Below are positions 1 to 13,141 of a stretch of DNA of 64,000 bases, piece after piece. This stretch comes from Gracilaria domingensis. Taxonomy: Eukaryota > Rhodophyta > Florideophyceae > Gracilariales > Gracilariaceae. Positions within the stretch are counted from its first letter, which is position 1; each line of letters begins with the position of its first letter. The position numbers and the translations under genes were made by a program. The stretch spans positions 310,001 to 374,000 of the forward strand of contig VCMS01000005.1 in NCBI GenBank assembly GCA_022539475.1. Direction: 5' to 3'. The notes beneath the pieces were generated by a model. That model searched no databases. It was not told where the DNA came from and saw only the letters and a list, made by a program, of their open reading frames with translations.

Positions 1-1329
1 GATGTAGGCGGAACGTGTGTCAATAGAGGTTGTGTTCCATCTAAAGCTCTCCTTGCTGCCGCTGGTCGCATTCGGGAAATGAAGGATGCTGATCACTTGC
101 GAGCCCTGGGGATCTCGCTTGACGGAGTCTCCTATGACCGACAAGGAGTGGCCGATCATGCCAACGGCTTAGCGTCGAAAGTTAAAGGAAACATGACCAA
201 CTCATTAGGCGCTTTGGGAGTTACTGTCATCAATGCTAGAGCAACGCTCACCAGTGCTCAAAGCATAAAAGGATCTGATGGAAAGACCTACACGGCAGAG
301 AATATCATTCTAGCGCCTGGTAGCGTTCCGTTCGTGCCGAGAGGTGTTGAAATTGACGGCAAGACTGTTTTCACAAGTGATGACGCATTGAAAATGGAAT
401 GGGTTCCTGACTGGGTGGCTATTGTTGGATCAGGATACATTGGCCTCGAGTTTTCTGACGTCTATACGGCATTAGGCTCTAATGTGACTTTTGTTGAAGC
501 TATGCCAAACTTAATGCCAGGATTTGACCCTGAGATTGCCCGCCTAGCGCAGAGGCTTCTCATTAATCCCCGACCAATCGATTATCACACTAATGTTTTC
601 GCTTCTAAGGTTACGCCAGGGATCCCGGGACAGCGTCCAGTCATTATTGATCTTATTGACGCTGGAAGTAAGGAACCAGTTGATCAGCTGGAAGTGGATG
701 CCGCGATGATTGCTACTGGTCGGGCACCATACACGGAAGGCTTAGGATTGGAGTCAGTCCAAGTCGAAACCCAGAGAGGATTTGTTCCTGTGGACGAACG
801 TATGCGTGTCCTTGACAAAAACGGAGCTGCGATTGAACATCTATTCGCAATAGGTGATGTCAACGGGAAGATGATGCTTGCCCATGCGGCATCTGCCCAG
901 GGAATCAGCGCAGTTGAGAACATTGTCGGTAAAGAACATCAGGTCGATCATAACGCAGTGCCAGCGGCCTGCTTTACGCATCCAGAGATATCGATGGTTG
1001 GGTTGACAGAGCCGGCAGCAAAAGAGAAGGCGTCGTCGGAAGGTTTTGATTTGGGTAAGTCAGTTGGGCATTTTCGTGCTAACTCGAAAGCCTTGGCTGA
1101 GGGAGAGGGAGACGGTATAGCAAAAGTGTTGTTTAACAAGAGTAATGGAACAATATTGGGTGTCCACATAATTGGTCTTCATGCTGCCGACTTGATACAG
1201 GAGTGTTCAAACGCTGTAGCACGAGGTACCACCGTCGATGAACTTGCCTTTTGTGTACATACCCATCCGACACTTAGTGAAGTTGTGGATGAAGCTATCA
1301 AAGGTGCAGTTGGAATGGCTGCCCATTAA
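1..1329 (+). CDS. Plastid-type dihydrolipoyl dehydrogenase (E3), 5' end cut by window
   Basis: Flavoprotein disulfide reductase that reoxidises the dihydrolipoamide of the E2 subunit, reducing NAD+. The frame is open from base 1 and lacks its start, so the N-terminus and any transit peptide lie outside. The first visible residues hold the redox disulfide CVNRGC (Cys codons at 16-18 and 31-33) followed by VPSKALLA, which is the plastid pyruvate-dehydrogenase E3 form rather than the mitochondrial one. Then come the NAD-binding GSGYIGLEF segment (near base 425), the second FAD contact AIGDVNG (near base 850) and the C-terminal [13 protein letters not shown], whose His is the catalytic base. It ends in TAA. 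The gene is convergent with the TraB-like gene, with 160 bases between stops. Family identity is clear. Plastid location is inferred from the active-site motif, since the targeting sequence is not visible. Confidence 0.95.
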   Translation, partial: DVGGTCVNRGCVPSKALLAAAGRIREMKDADHLRALGISLDGVSYDRQGVADHANGLASKVKGNMTNSLGALGVTVINARATLTSAQSIKGSDGKTYTAENIILAPGSVPFVPRGVEIDGKTVFTSDDALKMEWVPDWVAIVGSGYIGLEFSDVYTALGSNVTFVEAMPNLMPGFDPEIARLAQRLLINPRPIDYHTNVFASKVTPGIPGQRPVIIDLIDAGSKEPVDQLEVDAAMIATGRAPYTEGLGLESVQVETQRGFVPVDERMRVLDKNGAAIEHLFAIGDVNGKMMLAHAASAQGISAVENIVGKEHQVDHNAVPAACFTHPEISMVGLTEPAAKEKASSEGFDLGKSVGHFRANSKALAEGEGDGIAKVLFNKSNGTILGVHIIGLHAADLIQECSNAVARGTTVDELAFCVHTHPTLSEVVDEAIKGAVGMAAH

Positions 1330-1489
1330 CACAAATCAAGATTAACCAAGCCTGAAAGAGACGAGGGATAGGCCGTTGTCGACAGGTCCAGCCGTTATGA
1401 AGACCTTGGCGCTTGTCCAGCAGTCTGGTTCAGAGAAATGAAGCATTTTTTCGCTCGCTTCCTGAATGAAGTTCATTAATCCCCGTGGT

Positions 1490-2662
1490 TCATGTGTCAT
1501 CGGTCCTGGAGGCTGTATCCCACTCATCGATCCAGCGTCTAAATGCCCAGTAAGGAGCAATGTGGCGTAACAAATACAAAAGGAGATACGATAGATCAAA
1601 GTGGTGACTTCCCGTAAACAACTGGACTAAACGTTCCACGCACCCAATCCAGTCCAGTCCAGCGTAGGTGCAATATAGCACTGCGGCTAACAACCAACGT
1701 ACGGTATCCGACTGGCGGGCTGGAATGTTCGGAAGAACCATTGCTGTAGTCCATTCCTGGGAAAGAAACTTCATTCCATCAGCTTCAGCTCGACGGCAAA
1801 ACCAACCAGTGTGCCACGCTCCGTACAAGAGAGCAACGTCCCTCTCATGGATTTCATTCAGCGCTTCCCACGCAACACGATTCCTGCCTAAGTCATCAAG
1901 TACGCGTGCGTTTGCGTTCGCGTTGGTGCTTGCAACTGCTCGCCAAGCATATGTGAGTCGCCTTTTTGTAACCAAGTCCGCGCTGAGAAGTTGCAATAAC
2001 CTGTTAGGAGTAAGAATGGTTCTTGTCGAAAAAGCATGAATTATAGTAGCATTCAGTTCAGGGCAAGGAAGGAATGTTGCGATAGTGTTGAGCACTAACC
2101 GAGATACTCGAAAGTTATGAGGTTTGCGTGTAGGCACTGTAACGCACTCTCTGGGTAAGTCTGCGATATACCAGTCCGGTTGCATAAGGTTCATGGCGCT
2201 CAACTGGGCGATGGCATTCAAAGAGCGAGCAGTTTCTTCCAGCGCGAGAGGCGGAAAGACCGGAATTCTCAAAGACTTCAGCTTAGAGTTGTCCTCAATG
2301 GCTGCTCTGGGCGCTATAAGCTCAAAAAGAACTACAGTTTGGTCTAGGGATGACTGGATGACTTCGTAATATGATGAATCGGCGATATGCAAGAGGGAAT
2401 AAAGGGTCAGAATTCTTTGATTCGATTCCGTCTCGTATCTTGTGACGGCAGTCTGCAGATGGATTGTTCCATCTCGTTTGGGAATGAGACGAACAAATGT
2501 TCTCGGTGCTCGTTGAAGCGAAGAAATTATTCTCCTTCGAGTAGCAGTAGAAGACTGGAAATTCTTGTAATGGAAACCAGGGGATATGACGAAGACAGCC
2601 TCACAGTATCTATTCCCTGTTGGTCGACAATCCGCAAGGCTTGCGCAAAACTTCGACGGCAT
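1490..2662 (-). CDS. TraB/Tiki-superfamily-like membrane protein
   Basis: A 390-residue protein. Residues about 85-115 read as the first TraB/Tiki signature: a beta strand, then LLHIADSSYYEVIQSSLD and VVLFELI, matching the family pattern of an HIADxxYY segment followed by a glutamate strand. Around residue 280 lies RNRVAWEAL then DVALLYGAWHTGWF, the second signature (GAxHxxG, a putative metal or active-site His). The C-terminal third holds two hydrophobic stretches (about 320-345 and 360-380), probably membrane segments. Family members include TIKI metalloproteases, bacterial pheromone-shutdown TraB and GumN proteins, and plant TraB-like proteins of unknown substrate. The N-terminus is basic and Ser/Thr-rich and could be an organelle presequence. 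The start is the first ATG of the frame, and no better one is visible. Family membership is reasonably sure; function is not predicted. Confidence 0.7.
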   Translation of the reverse strand: MPSKFCASLADCRPTGNRYCEAVFVISPGFHYKNFQSSTATRRRIISSLQRAPRTFVRLIPKRDGTIHLQTAVTRYETESNQRILTLYSLLHIADSSYYEVIQSSLDQTVVLFELIAPRAAIEDNSKLKSLRIPVFPPLALEETARSLNAIAQLSAMNLMQPDWYIADLPRECVTVPTRKPHNFRVSRLVLNTIATFLPCPELNATIIHAFSTRTILTPNRLLQLLSADLVTKRRLTYAWRAVASTNANANARVLDDLGRNRVAWEALNEIHERDVALLYGAWHTGWFCRRAEADGMKFLSQEWTTAMVLPNIPARQSDTVRWLLAAVLYCTYAGLDWIGCVERLVQLFTGSHHFDLSYLLLYLLRHIAPYWAFRRWIDEWDTASRTDDT

Positions 2663-5375
2663 GGCGTAATCTCTGGTGCATGCCAGAGTGCGCTTCGCAC
2701 AACCACACCAACAAAAGCGAATGCAAAACCGCGACCAGATCCCAATGCAAGAATGCTGGATACTAGAATGTCATAAGACGATGGGCGTACCGAATCATCA
2801 GGAAATGGCCCAAGCGAATGTCTATCGAGATATCTTGACGAGAGAGTGATGCTCCCTTTTTGTGTTTGAAGGTGGCGATGAAAAAGAACCGGCGCTCATA
2901 TCCATAATAAAAAGTTGTGTTCCAACCACATATTACAAAATTAGGAAGGAGCTTCTTCCAATCGAATGAAACTACGCCCCATGATTGTTATCGTTGCGTG
3001 GCGAGGTGCACGCATATGTCCTGCACCCCTGGTACAGGACTCAAATCATCTTTATCTGCAGGAAGAAGGAAGGCAGTGTATCGTTGCTGAAAGCCATTGC
3101 TCGTCGGGAATGAAGTTAAGGAGGACTCTTGCTAGTTCAAGCTTTGCTAAAGCTTTACTGGGTATTGTGGGCTTCGGAAACGATATTGTACACTCTGACG
3201 AAAGTTATACTGTGTAAGATATTGAGCTGGTGAAAAAAGCTTGCGGAAAAAACATTACTGTCGCTGTCTCATCTCGTGAGGTCCGGTACAGAGGACAAGC
3301 ACCAGAGTACCGGATTTGCTCAGTTGTTTTCATATTGACAACCTTCTATTCTTGGGTTGCATTAGAGCTTTCTTCCACCCGCTGCCCTAACAAAGAAGTT
3401 TTTGAGACTATCTCATAAACTTCCTTCTGGTCGGCTTCCATCACAAGACAAAAGCATCATCCGTGAACGAATCGATTCTGCCTGGCCCTGGGCCATGGCG
3501 GTTAATATGATCTCTCCTCAAACGGAGAAGCTGGTTCCTGTTGCTACGAAGTAATTACATCGCACTTAAAATGTGGCTCCTCTAGTAACCGGACCTAATG
3601 AAGTCGCAGACCATACTAAAGAAGAAGAAAAGAAAGAAGGCGCAGATGGATCTCCAATGGATGCCAAGAAAGAACGTAGCACCTCCGCCAGGACTAGGGC
3701 TGCTGTTCGCTTCGTCAACTCCAGGAACCAAAAACCTCTCTTATCATTTCTTCCTCTTGGAACTCTTCCCCTGAAGACGCCATTTTCTTCACCCACAAGC
3801 AAAATGGTGTTGCCTTGAACTTTCCAAACATCCTGAAATAGGAAGGAATGCCATCACGTCAGAAACTTCCAGGATTACGTAATCGGCGTGACTACGTCGG
3901 CCTATCTTCGTATGTGCAGGATGACATCATTCAGGGCTGGTGGTGTAGAACTACGAGATATTTTACTTCGCTCCTGCATTGGCGGAAACGTTTTTTTTCT
4001 GCAAAGCTGATCGTCGCCGACCGTGATAGAACTCGAAAGAATAGAGCTCTCTCTCTCTCTCTCATTTATGGGCGCCCTAGCTTAACTAGAATAGAGCTGT
4101 CCTTTTCAACGTTGTGGCAAGAAGCCTCTTGGGCATAACTTCCGTCTTCCACAGGAGAGAAAGATTCTGTTTGAAACATTGGTTTAGTCTCTAGCAGTAC
4201 AATTATGATGATCGTAACAAAGAAGAAGAAGGGCGATCTCTAAGAGAGAGGCACCTGATCCTTATATGATCTTCGGCCGGTGCATCATGGATTTGGCTCG
4301 ATGCCTTCCCTTTTGCTCTGAAAGTAGCCTTCTGCATTTGGTACCGTTGTATCTACTTTGGGCCACCAAAAAGTAATGAAGCTTAAGTACTCAAGAGGAG
4401 TAGGCGGGGGACGGGTGGCCCTATGGGGTGGAAGTTCACGTAGGTCGTTAAACTCGTCCGAGCGATTGGTCAGCTCGCTGGTCGCCCCCATGGACCTGGA
4501 TGGCACGTCGCCAGAATGCCCCTGTTTAGCTCCCCGTAAGCAGTATATCACGAGCAGGGCATTGCAGTAAGATCCTACCGCCGTTTCCCTGACTTTTTCC
4601 CTCTGAAGATGGTTTTTTCCGCGAGTTTCTCGGACGGACTACACTAGGGTTGGATGACGGTGAAAGGCTACGGACTGGTTCTTGCACCTGGTTTCGCCGA
4701 TGATATGAGTCGGTGGAAAGCATGTCGCTCATGGTTTCTTGAGTGGCCAATGTGATACATGCGGAGCGCCTTGTCGTGGTATGCCCCTCTGCCGACGGTC
4801 TCTAGAGGATGAATGAAGAGAGTAGTGGGAGGCAGAAGGCGATAAGCGTCGGTAGCAAAACGCCCGCGGTCGGAAACATCTAAGCCTGAGAGAGAGAGAG
4901 AAGTTTACATCGTGATTCACGACTCGTGAACCCTATTCATGGCCACACTGAAATAATCCAACTCGGTATACAGTGTGACGTGTTGCCGCGTGCTTCTCTC
5001 CGGCTGAACACTTCATAGAGGCCCCCTGATCAACTGGCAGTTGCACACCAAACTTCAGTATCTAGTCAACATTCGAATAAACGCATCCAACCGAATGTAG
5101 CATTTGGTGGAGAGAAACGCAAGTATGACCCACTGAGGAGAAACACCCAAATCTACAGGGCCCAACTGCAAAGGGTATTTCACAGCTCCGTAGATCTTAC
5201 ATTGGCATGTCGCTGATATTTGGTGCCTCTACGAAGGTAGTCATTACAAACCTCGGGCGTGAACAAGGCCTGTTCTTCTGGAATATCCGTGGTAGTGAAA
5301 GTATCGCATCGTTCCCAACTACCCCGGTAGCAGAGCATAAGTTCCTTCAGTTTGGTATAACACGATAGGACTGCA
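2663..5375. other. Long intergenic region, no gene recognised
   Basis: Separates the TraB-like gene from the prolyl 4-hydroxylase. Short frames exist on both strands but none resembles a known family. An open stretch at about 3366-3554 (+) ends with SPQTEKLVPVATK and a TAA and could be the tail of an unrecognised spliced gene. On the minus strand, 4285-4920 has several overlapping short frames. There is a CT tract at about 4047-4063 followed by ATTTATGGG, a GAA tract near 4216-4228 and a GA tract near 4887-4900. Confidence 0.5.
5031..5043. promoter_or_regulatory. 13-bp odd palindrome upstream of P4H
   Basis: CAACTG-G-CAGTTG: 6-base arms around one central base, 333 bases before the P4H ATG. 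Arms this short can arise by chance in a region of this size. It is listed because it has the same one-base-centre shape as the stronger elements elsewhere in the window. Confidence 0.2.
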
Positions 5376-6356
5376 ATGAAAGCTGCGAATCACGGATATA
5401 TACTTTTCATATCGGCAGCGTGCCTTCTGGGAGCAGCAGTGTTTCTCATAACGAATCCACGTTTTGGACATCCCTACATAGATCCGGTGCAACCCTATAT
5501 TGACCGGATTCGTTCTCGTCTCGATCTTCCCCTGTCCGCTCCCTCGTCCGAAGATGTTTCTGATCCCTCTCAGACACGCTTGGTGCTTCCTGATGGAAGA
5601 ATTTCGAGCCCTGTATGGGATATGCCGCGACACCTCATGGAGAACAACTTTTCCTCGATTTCAAAAACTATTCCTGGTGCAAAAGTTAGCTACGCATGGA
5701 AGGAGCCTCTTGTTGTGTACTAGGATAATATTCTTACAGAAGAAGAAATTGATATGGTGATTGAGAAGGCTACCCCTATCTTCACGAAGAGCTTGGTTGT
5801 TGGACCCGGGGGTAAAACTATGGAAGACAAGACGCGTACTTCTGACACTGCATGGTTGTTTCATACAGCTGATGAAAGCATTGCTTCCATTGTTCAAAAA
5901 GTAACTTCACTAGCAGGGTTTTCGATGCACCATGCTGAGGCAATGGGAATAAATAGGTATCGGGGTGGTCAGTTCTTCAACCCTCACTTTGATTTCCTTC
6001 AAGAAGGTCAAATGGATGGCATGCCTGAGTTCAAGGGATGTCAAAGAGCTAGCACTGTACTCATTTATCTCTCCGACGTTGAAGAAGGAGGTGAAACCGT
6101 ATTTGCCCGTGATGGGCATATGGACGGAAATTTCCGCTTTGATGAAACTAATCCTGACCATTTAATAGTGAAACCGAAACGTGGACGAGTCCTTATTTGG
6201 TATGACATGCATCCATATACTGAATCTGTCGACCCGCGCACACTTCACGGAGGAAGCCCAGTGATCAGCGGCACAAAGATTGCAGCGACCATATTTGTAC
6301 GGAACTGTTCGCGCCAAGTGCCACAACCTGCTGAGTCTGCAAAGACAGAGTTATAA
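5376..6356 (+). CDS. Prolyl 4-hydroxylase alpha-type, with one in-frame TAG
   Basis: Fe(II)/2-oxoglutarate dioxygenase of the P4H alpha-subunit type, acting in the ER/Golgi on secreted proteins. Codons 1-115 encode a short cytosolic end, a membrane anchor (about 8-26) and a linker reaching WKEPLVVY. Codon 116 (5721-5723) is TAG. The same frame then continues with DNILTEEEIDMVIEKA and the whole catalytic domain to TAA at 6356. The iron ligands are His204 and Asp206 (NPHFDF) and His291 (RTLHGGSPV). Lys301 (GTK) binds 2-oxoglutarate. The segment VVY-x-DNxLxxEE is the normal start of the P4H fold, so the stop lies inside the conserved domain rather than between two genes. It may be a sequencing error, a young pseudogene, or readthrough. 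TAG is a normal stop in this genome (ISCA1 and polyubiquitin end in it). No intron of ordinary size removes it. Confidence 0.85.
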
Positions 6357-7096
6357 GTCTAAACGGGATTCGGGCTTTAAAGGCATTTAGAACAAGGCCG
6401 CTACGAAAGCGGAGATGTTTAGAAGGTACAAATTCTACCGTACAAGCGACGCGACCGAGGTCATTCATCGGCCATTGGATCCATGAACTCGCAAGACATC
6501 TATCCGTATCGTCTAGTCAGCCAACATCGACATTCGGAGGTTGTATGCAGGTACTTCCTGGACTTGAAGGACGATATAAGAAGAGTCTGGATGCACATGA
6601 TTTGCAGAGCATCCGAGTAAAGAAATATTTCAAACTGATGTCTCTTTATTATAGCTTTCAGATACGTACACCACGATGAAAGCTTCCCGACCTGAGATAC
6701 ATGTCCGAACTGTCAGAGAGCATGTACGTGTAGTGTAGAGAATGTGTGGCTCACTAAACCGTGGATTTGGACCTTCAGAAGAAATAGCCTCAAACCCCGG
6801 AATGATTGCACTTTAGTCGGTCAAGCATACCCTCTTTGCTGAGACTGAGCGCTTGTTCTCGTATATGCTGCCGATGCTCAAAGTGAATTGAAGGAGTCTA
6901 TTCAGTACGTTTCCTGACCTGATTCGCAAATCTTGTCAATGAAAAGATCATGCAACTGCCTTAAAAAGGATGAAGGATCCTAACTTGATGTGTACGCGCT
7001 CTAGATGTCTTAGGCGTCCAAAAGAGAGCACCATCGAGCAATTGTGAGCACCAGTAAAGAACCAGTTTTTCTCAATATTCGCCAGGATCTGTGCAC
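6357..7096. other. Intergenic, nothing recognised
   Basis: Shared 3' flank of the convergent P4H and COA5 genes. No coding frame of recognisable type and no structural RNA signature seen. Confidence 0.5.
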
Positions 7097-7321
7097 CTAA
7101 TATCCAGGGGCTCCTCGAATTCTTCTTCTCATGTCCAACTGGGCCTTTCTGCATTGAGAATATGCGACTCTGATTGCCTTGCATGAAGAATCTACCCCTT
7201 CTGCATCGGGTTGAGCACAGTCCTTCAAAGCCACCTTCTTGTCTGGGTGTTCAATGACACATTTCGAATCGCTCAGACACCTGAGTAGTTCATTGAAAAG
7301 CCCCTTGCACGACTTCGACAT
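7097..7321 (-). CDS. COA5: Cytochrome c oxidase assembly factor COA5/PET191
   Basis: A 74-residue twin CX9C protein of the mitochondrial intermembrane space needed for complex IV assembly. The two pairs are visible: Cys5-x9-Cys15 (CKGLFNELLRC) and a second CX9C (CKAIRVAYSQC) at about residues 47-57, plus extra cysteines at about 21 and 35. The end RRRIRGAPGY matches the characteristic RFRGRKGY ending of animal COA5, and SKCV followed by the central Cys fits PET191. The length is typical of the family. The protein has no presequence, as expected for import through the Mia40 pathway. It is divergent from bL28m, another mitochondrial gene, across about 770 bases. The start ATG is at 7319-7321. 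Confidence 0.9.
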   Translation of the reverse strand: MSKSCKGLFNELLRCLSDSKCVIEHPDKKVALKDCAQPDAEGVDSSCKAIRVAYSQCRKAQLDMRRRIRGAPGY

Positions 7322-8089
7322 CTTCTGTGTACTTGTGCGGACAGGTCGCTCGAAGCTGGGAAAGATATTTCGTCGAAGAAAGGGAGACCAGATGATTCAG
7401 AACTTGATCTTGGCACTAGTAGTTTGTTATACCTAGGCTCCTCTCTTTTGCAAACAAGAGCAGTCTGGCAAAACTTCGTCCAGCTTATGGTCAGCTTTCT
7501 GTATGAAGATCTGAAGGCTCTACTGGAGCAGTTCTAGGCTAGAACTTCTAGCCAGACGGCTGACCACCATGCAGGTGCAACGTTGTAGTACAACGGTTGT
7601 ACCCGTCATTTTGAGGTGAAATGTTCTTGAAAAAACACCCCTTTCTCCGCTAATTTTCTATGTTTTCCACCTCCCTCTGTTGACGAACGTGAGGATCGCT
7701 GTTCCGCCCACCAGTGCCAGTCTTATACATATTGATCAGAAGTCGCTACCTCATCCTTCAAAGTGCCACGGTAACCTGAAAATGTTCGAGACGCTCACCT
7801 GGCAAATAATGAACTGAATTGGGAAGGAAAAGTCCAGAGTTTTGGTTCGCATATTGGTCCTTGTCACGAATCTTTCAATTGAAACCCGGTTCACATTCTT
7901 GGAAGCACAAGCTTTGACCGCTGTCTTTTTTGTTGAGCTAAACGATCCCGCAGTCAATAAAATATCGGCACACCTCGAACATCTAGCGGAGGAGGCGGTG
8001 GAGCAAATCAACCCGTTCTAGATCGAAGAGCTGAGACGTTAGAACTGAGTTTGAATACGAAGTAGCTGGGCGTAGAGTTGTTTCTTGAA
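7322..8089. other. Shared upstream region of COA5 and bL28m
   Basis: Divergent intergenic region of 768 bases between two nuclear genes for mitochondrial proteins. It holds the one-base-centred palindrome at 7531-7545 and no coding frame that resembles a known protein. Confidence 0.55.
7531..7545. promoter_or_regulatory. 15-bp palindrome GTTCTAG-G-CTAGAAC
   Basis: Perfect 7-base arms around a single G. It lies 209 bases from the COA5 ATG and 544 bases from the bL28m ATG. The CTAGA core also occurs in the palindromes at 15822-15836 and 57570-57588, each in another divergent promoter. A dimeric transcription-factor site is the simplest reading. The TTCTAG/CTAGAA arms resemble half sites of heat-shock elements, but the spacing is not canonical. 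Confidence 0.45.
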
Positions 8090-8584
8090 ATGCCTCGCTT
8101 TAATCGTGCTTATAAGGGGCTTTATGGAAATCGAATGATTCAGTTTGGGAACAAGGTGTCGTTTGCTGAGAACAAATCCCGACGGACATGGAAACCGAAT
8201 GTCCAGAAAACTACCATGTTCAGCGACACACTACAACGAAAACTGACATTTCGGGTGACGACATATGCCATGCGATGTATTCGAAAAGCTGGCGGAATAG
8301 ATGAGTACCTGATAAAGACAAAGGACGACGAAATCAAGTACGATAAGGCTATAGCCATCAAGCAAGAGATCATCGCCGCACGAAAGGCTCGTTTTGGAGT
8401 CGTTAATCCCCCGAAGGAGCAGAAGCGGAGCGAACATGTACGATCTCGTTATAGAACCCGCCAAAGAACTCACGATGAAAAAGATAATCATCATGAAAGT
8501 AATCATCATGGAAGTGGAATGCCTTTAAGGCCAACGAGTGCTGCCATGTTTAGGTCTACAGGCTTGAAAGAATTGCTCAGCTGA
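8090..8584 (+). CDS. MRPL28: Mitochondrial ribosomal protein bL28m
   Basis: A 164-residue large-subunit protein of the mitochondrial ribosome. The opening PRFNRAYKGLYGNRMIQFGNK matches the bacterial/mitochondrial L28 core (RGLYG-K-I-FGN-VS). It continues into the SRRTWKPNVQ segment and the beta strands LQRKLTFRVTTYAMRCIRKAGG. A C-terminal basic and His-rich tail (about residues 115-150) extends beyond the bacterial length. ATG at 8090 is chosen because the in-frame upstream codons have no ATG and the L28 core begins at once. No cleavable presequence is evident, as in several fungal L28 proteins. Divergent from COA5. The name follows the bL28 family; red algal nomenclature may differ. Confidence 0.85.
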   Translation: MPRFNRAYKGLYGNRMIQFGNKVSFAENKSRRTWKPNVQKTTMFSDTLQRKLTFRVTTYAMRCIRKAGGIDEYLIKTKDDEIKYDKAIAIKQEIIAARKARFGVVNPPKEQKRSEHVRSRYRTRQRTHDEKDNHHESNHHGSGMPLRPTSAAMFRSTGLKELLS

Positions 8585-9175
8585 GCTTCGCCAGAATGTT
8601 GTACGGGACTGGCATTCTTTACCACAACTCGGGATCCAGATATCCCATAAAGGAGAAAGTTGCACGTACATCTCTTTGCCCACTGACTACCACAATTCTT
8701 CCACAAGTCAGATTTGAAGGCGTAAATAAGCAAGGGCTCGGACGCAAGCGCACCCCCGCTCCTGGGTGTCTAAACGAAACGAGAATACGGATTTGCGGCT
8801 TCTGGTGAGGTGCGTTTCTCATCGTGAACAGGGATAGTACACAAACGATATCGAGAAACTTTTGTAGATAAGTCCAGTGGAATCGGTCGAGAAGAGCATT
8901 AAAGCGTCGAAGCGCTCGAAGCGCAGAGTGGACACCGATGATGCTTTCCACGTTGGGGACGGAGGTACCGGTAGTGCCCCAGGACAATGACTTCGCGCAA
9001 TAGTTCCCTACAAATGCAAGACTACAAAATAATTAACGCATCAGAATGGTAAAGTCAATAAACGTGAGCTGTCTTCAAAGTGAAGATCAGTTACTTGCTT
9101 TATTCATTACTGTGTACACTCGTCCGCAGCATATTCATACCTCAGACACAATGAAAAGCAAGATTGCAGCAATCT
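8585..9175. other. Intergenic, nothing recognised
   Basis: Convergent 3' flanks of bL28m and polyubiquitin. No recognisable gene. Confidence 0.5.

Positions 9176-13141
<3,966 letters not shown>

Noticed and set aside
5715-5745. Mini-intron that would remove the P4H TAG
   Set aside because: It would be about 30 nt, far below the 77-104 nt seen here, and would delete conserved P4H residues.
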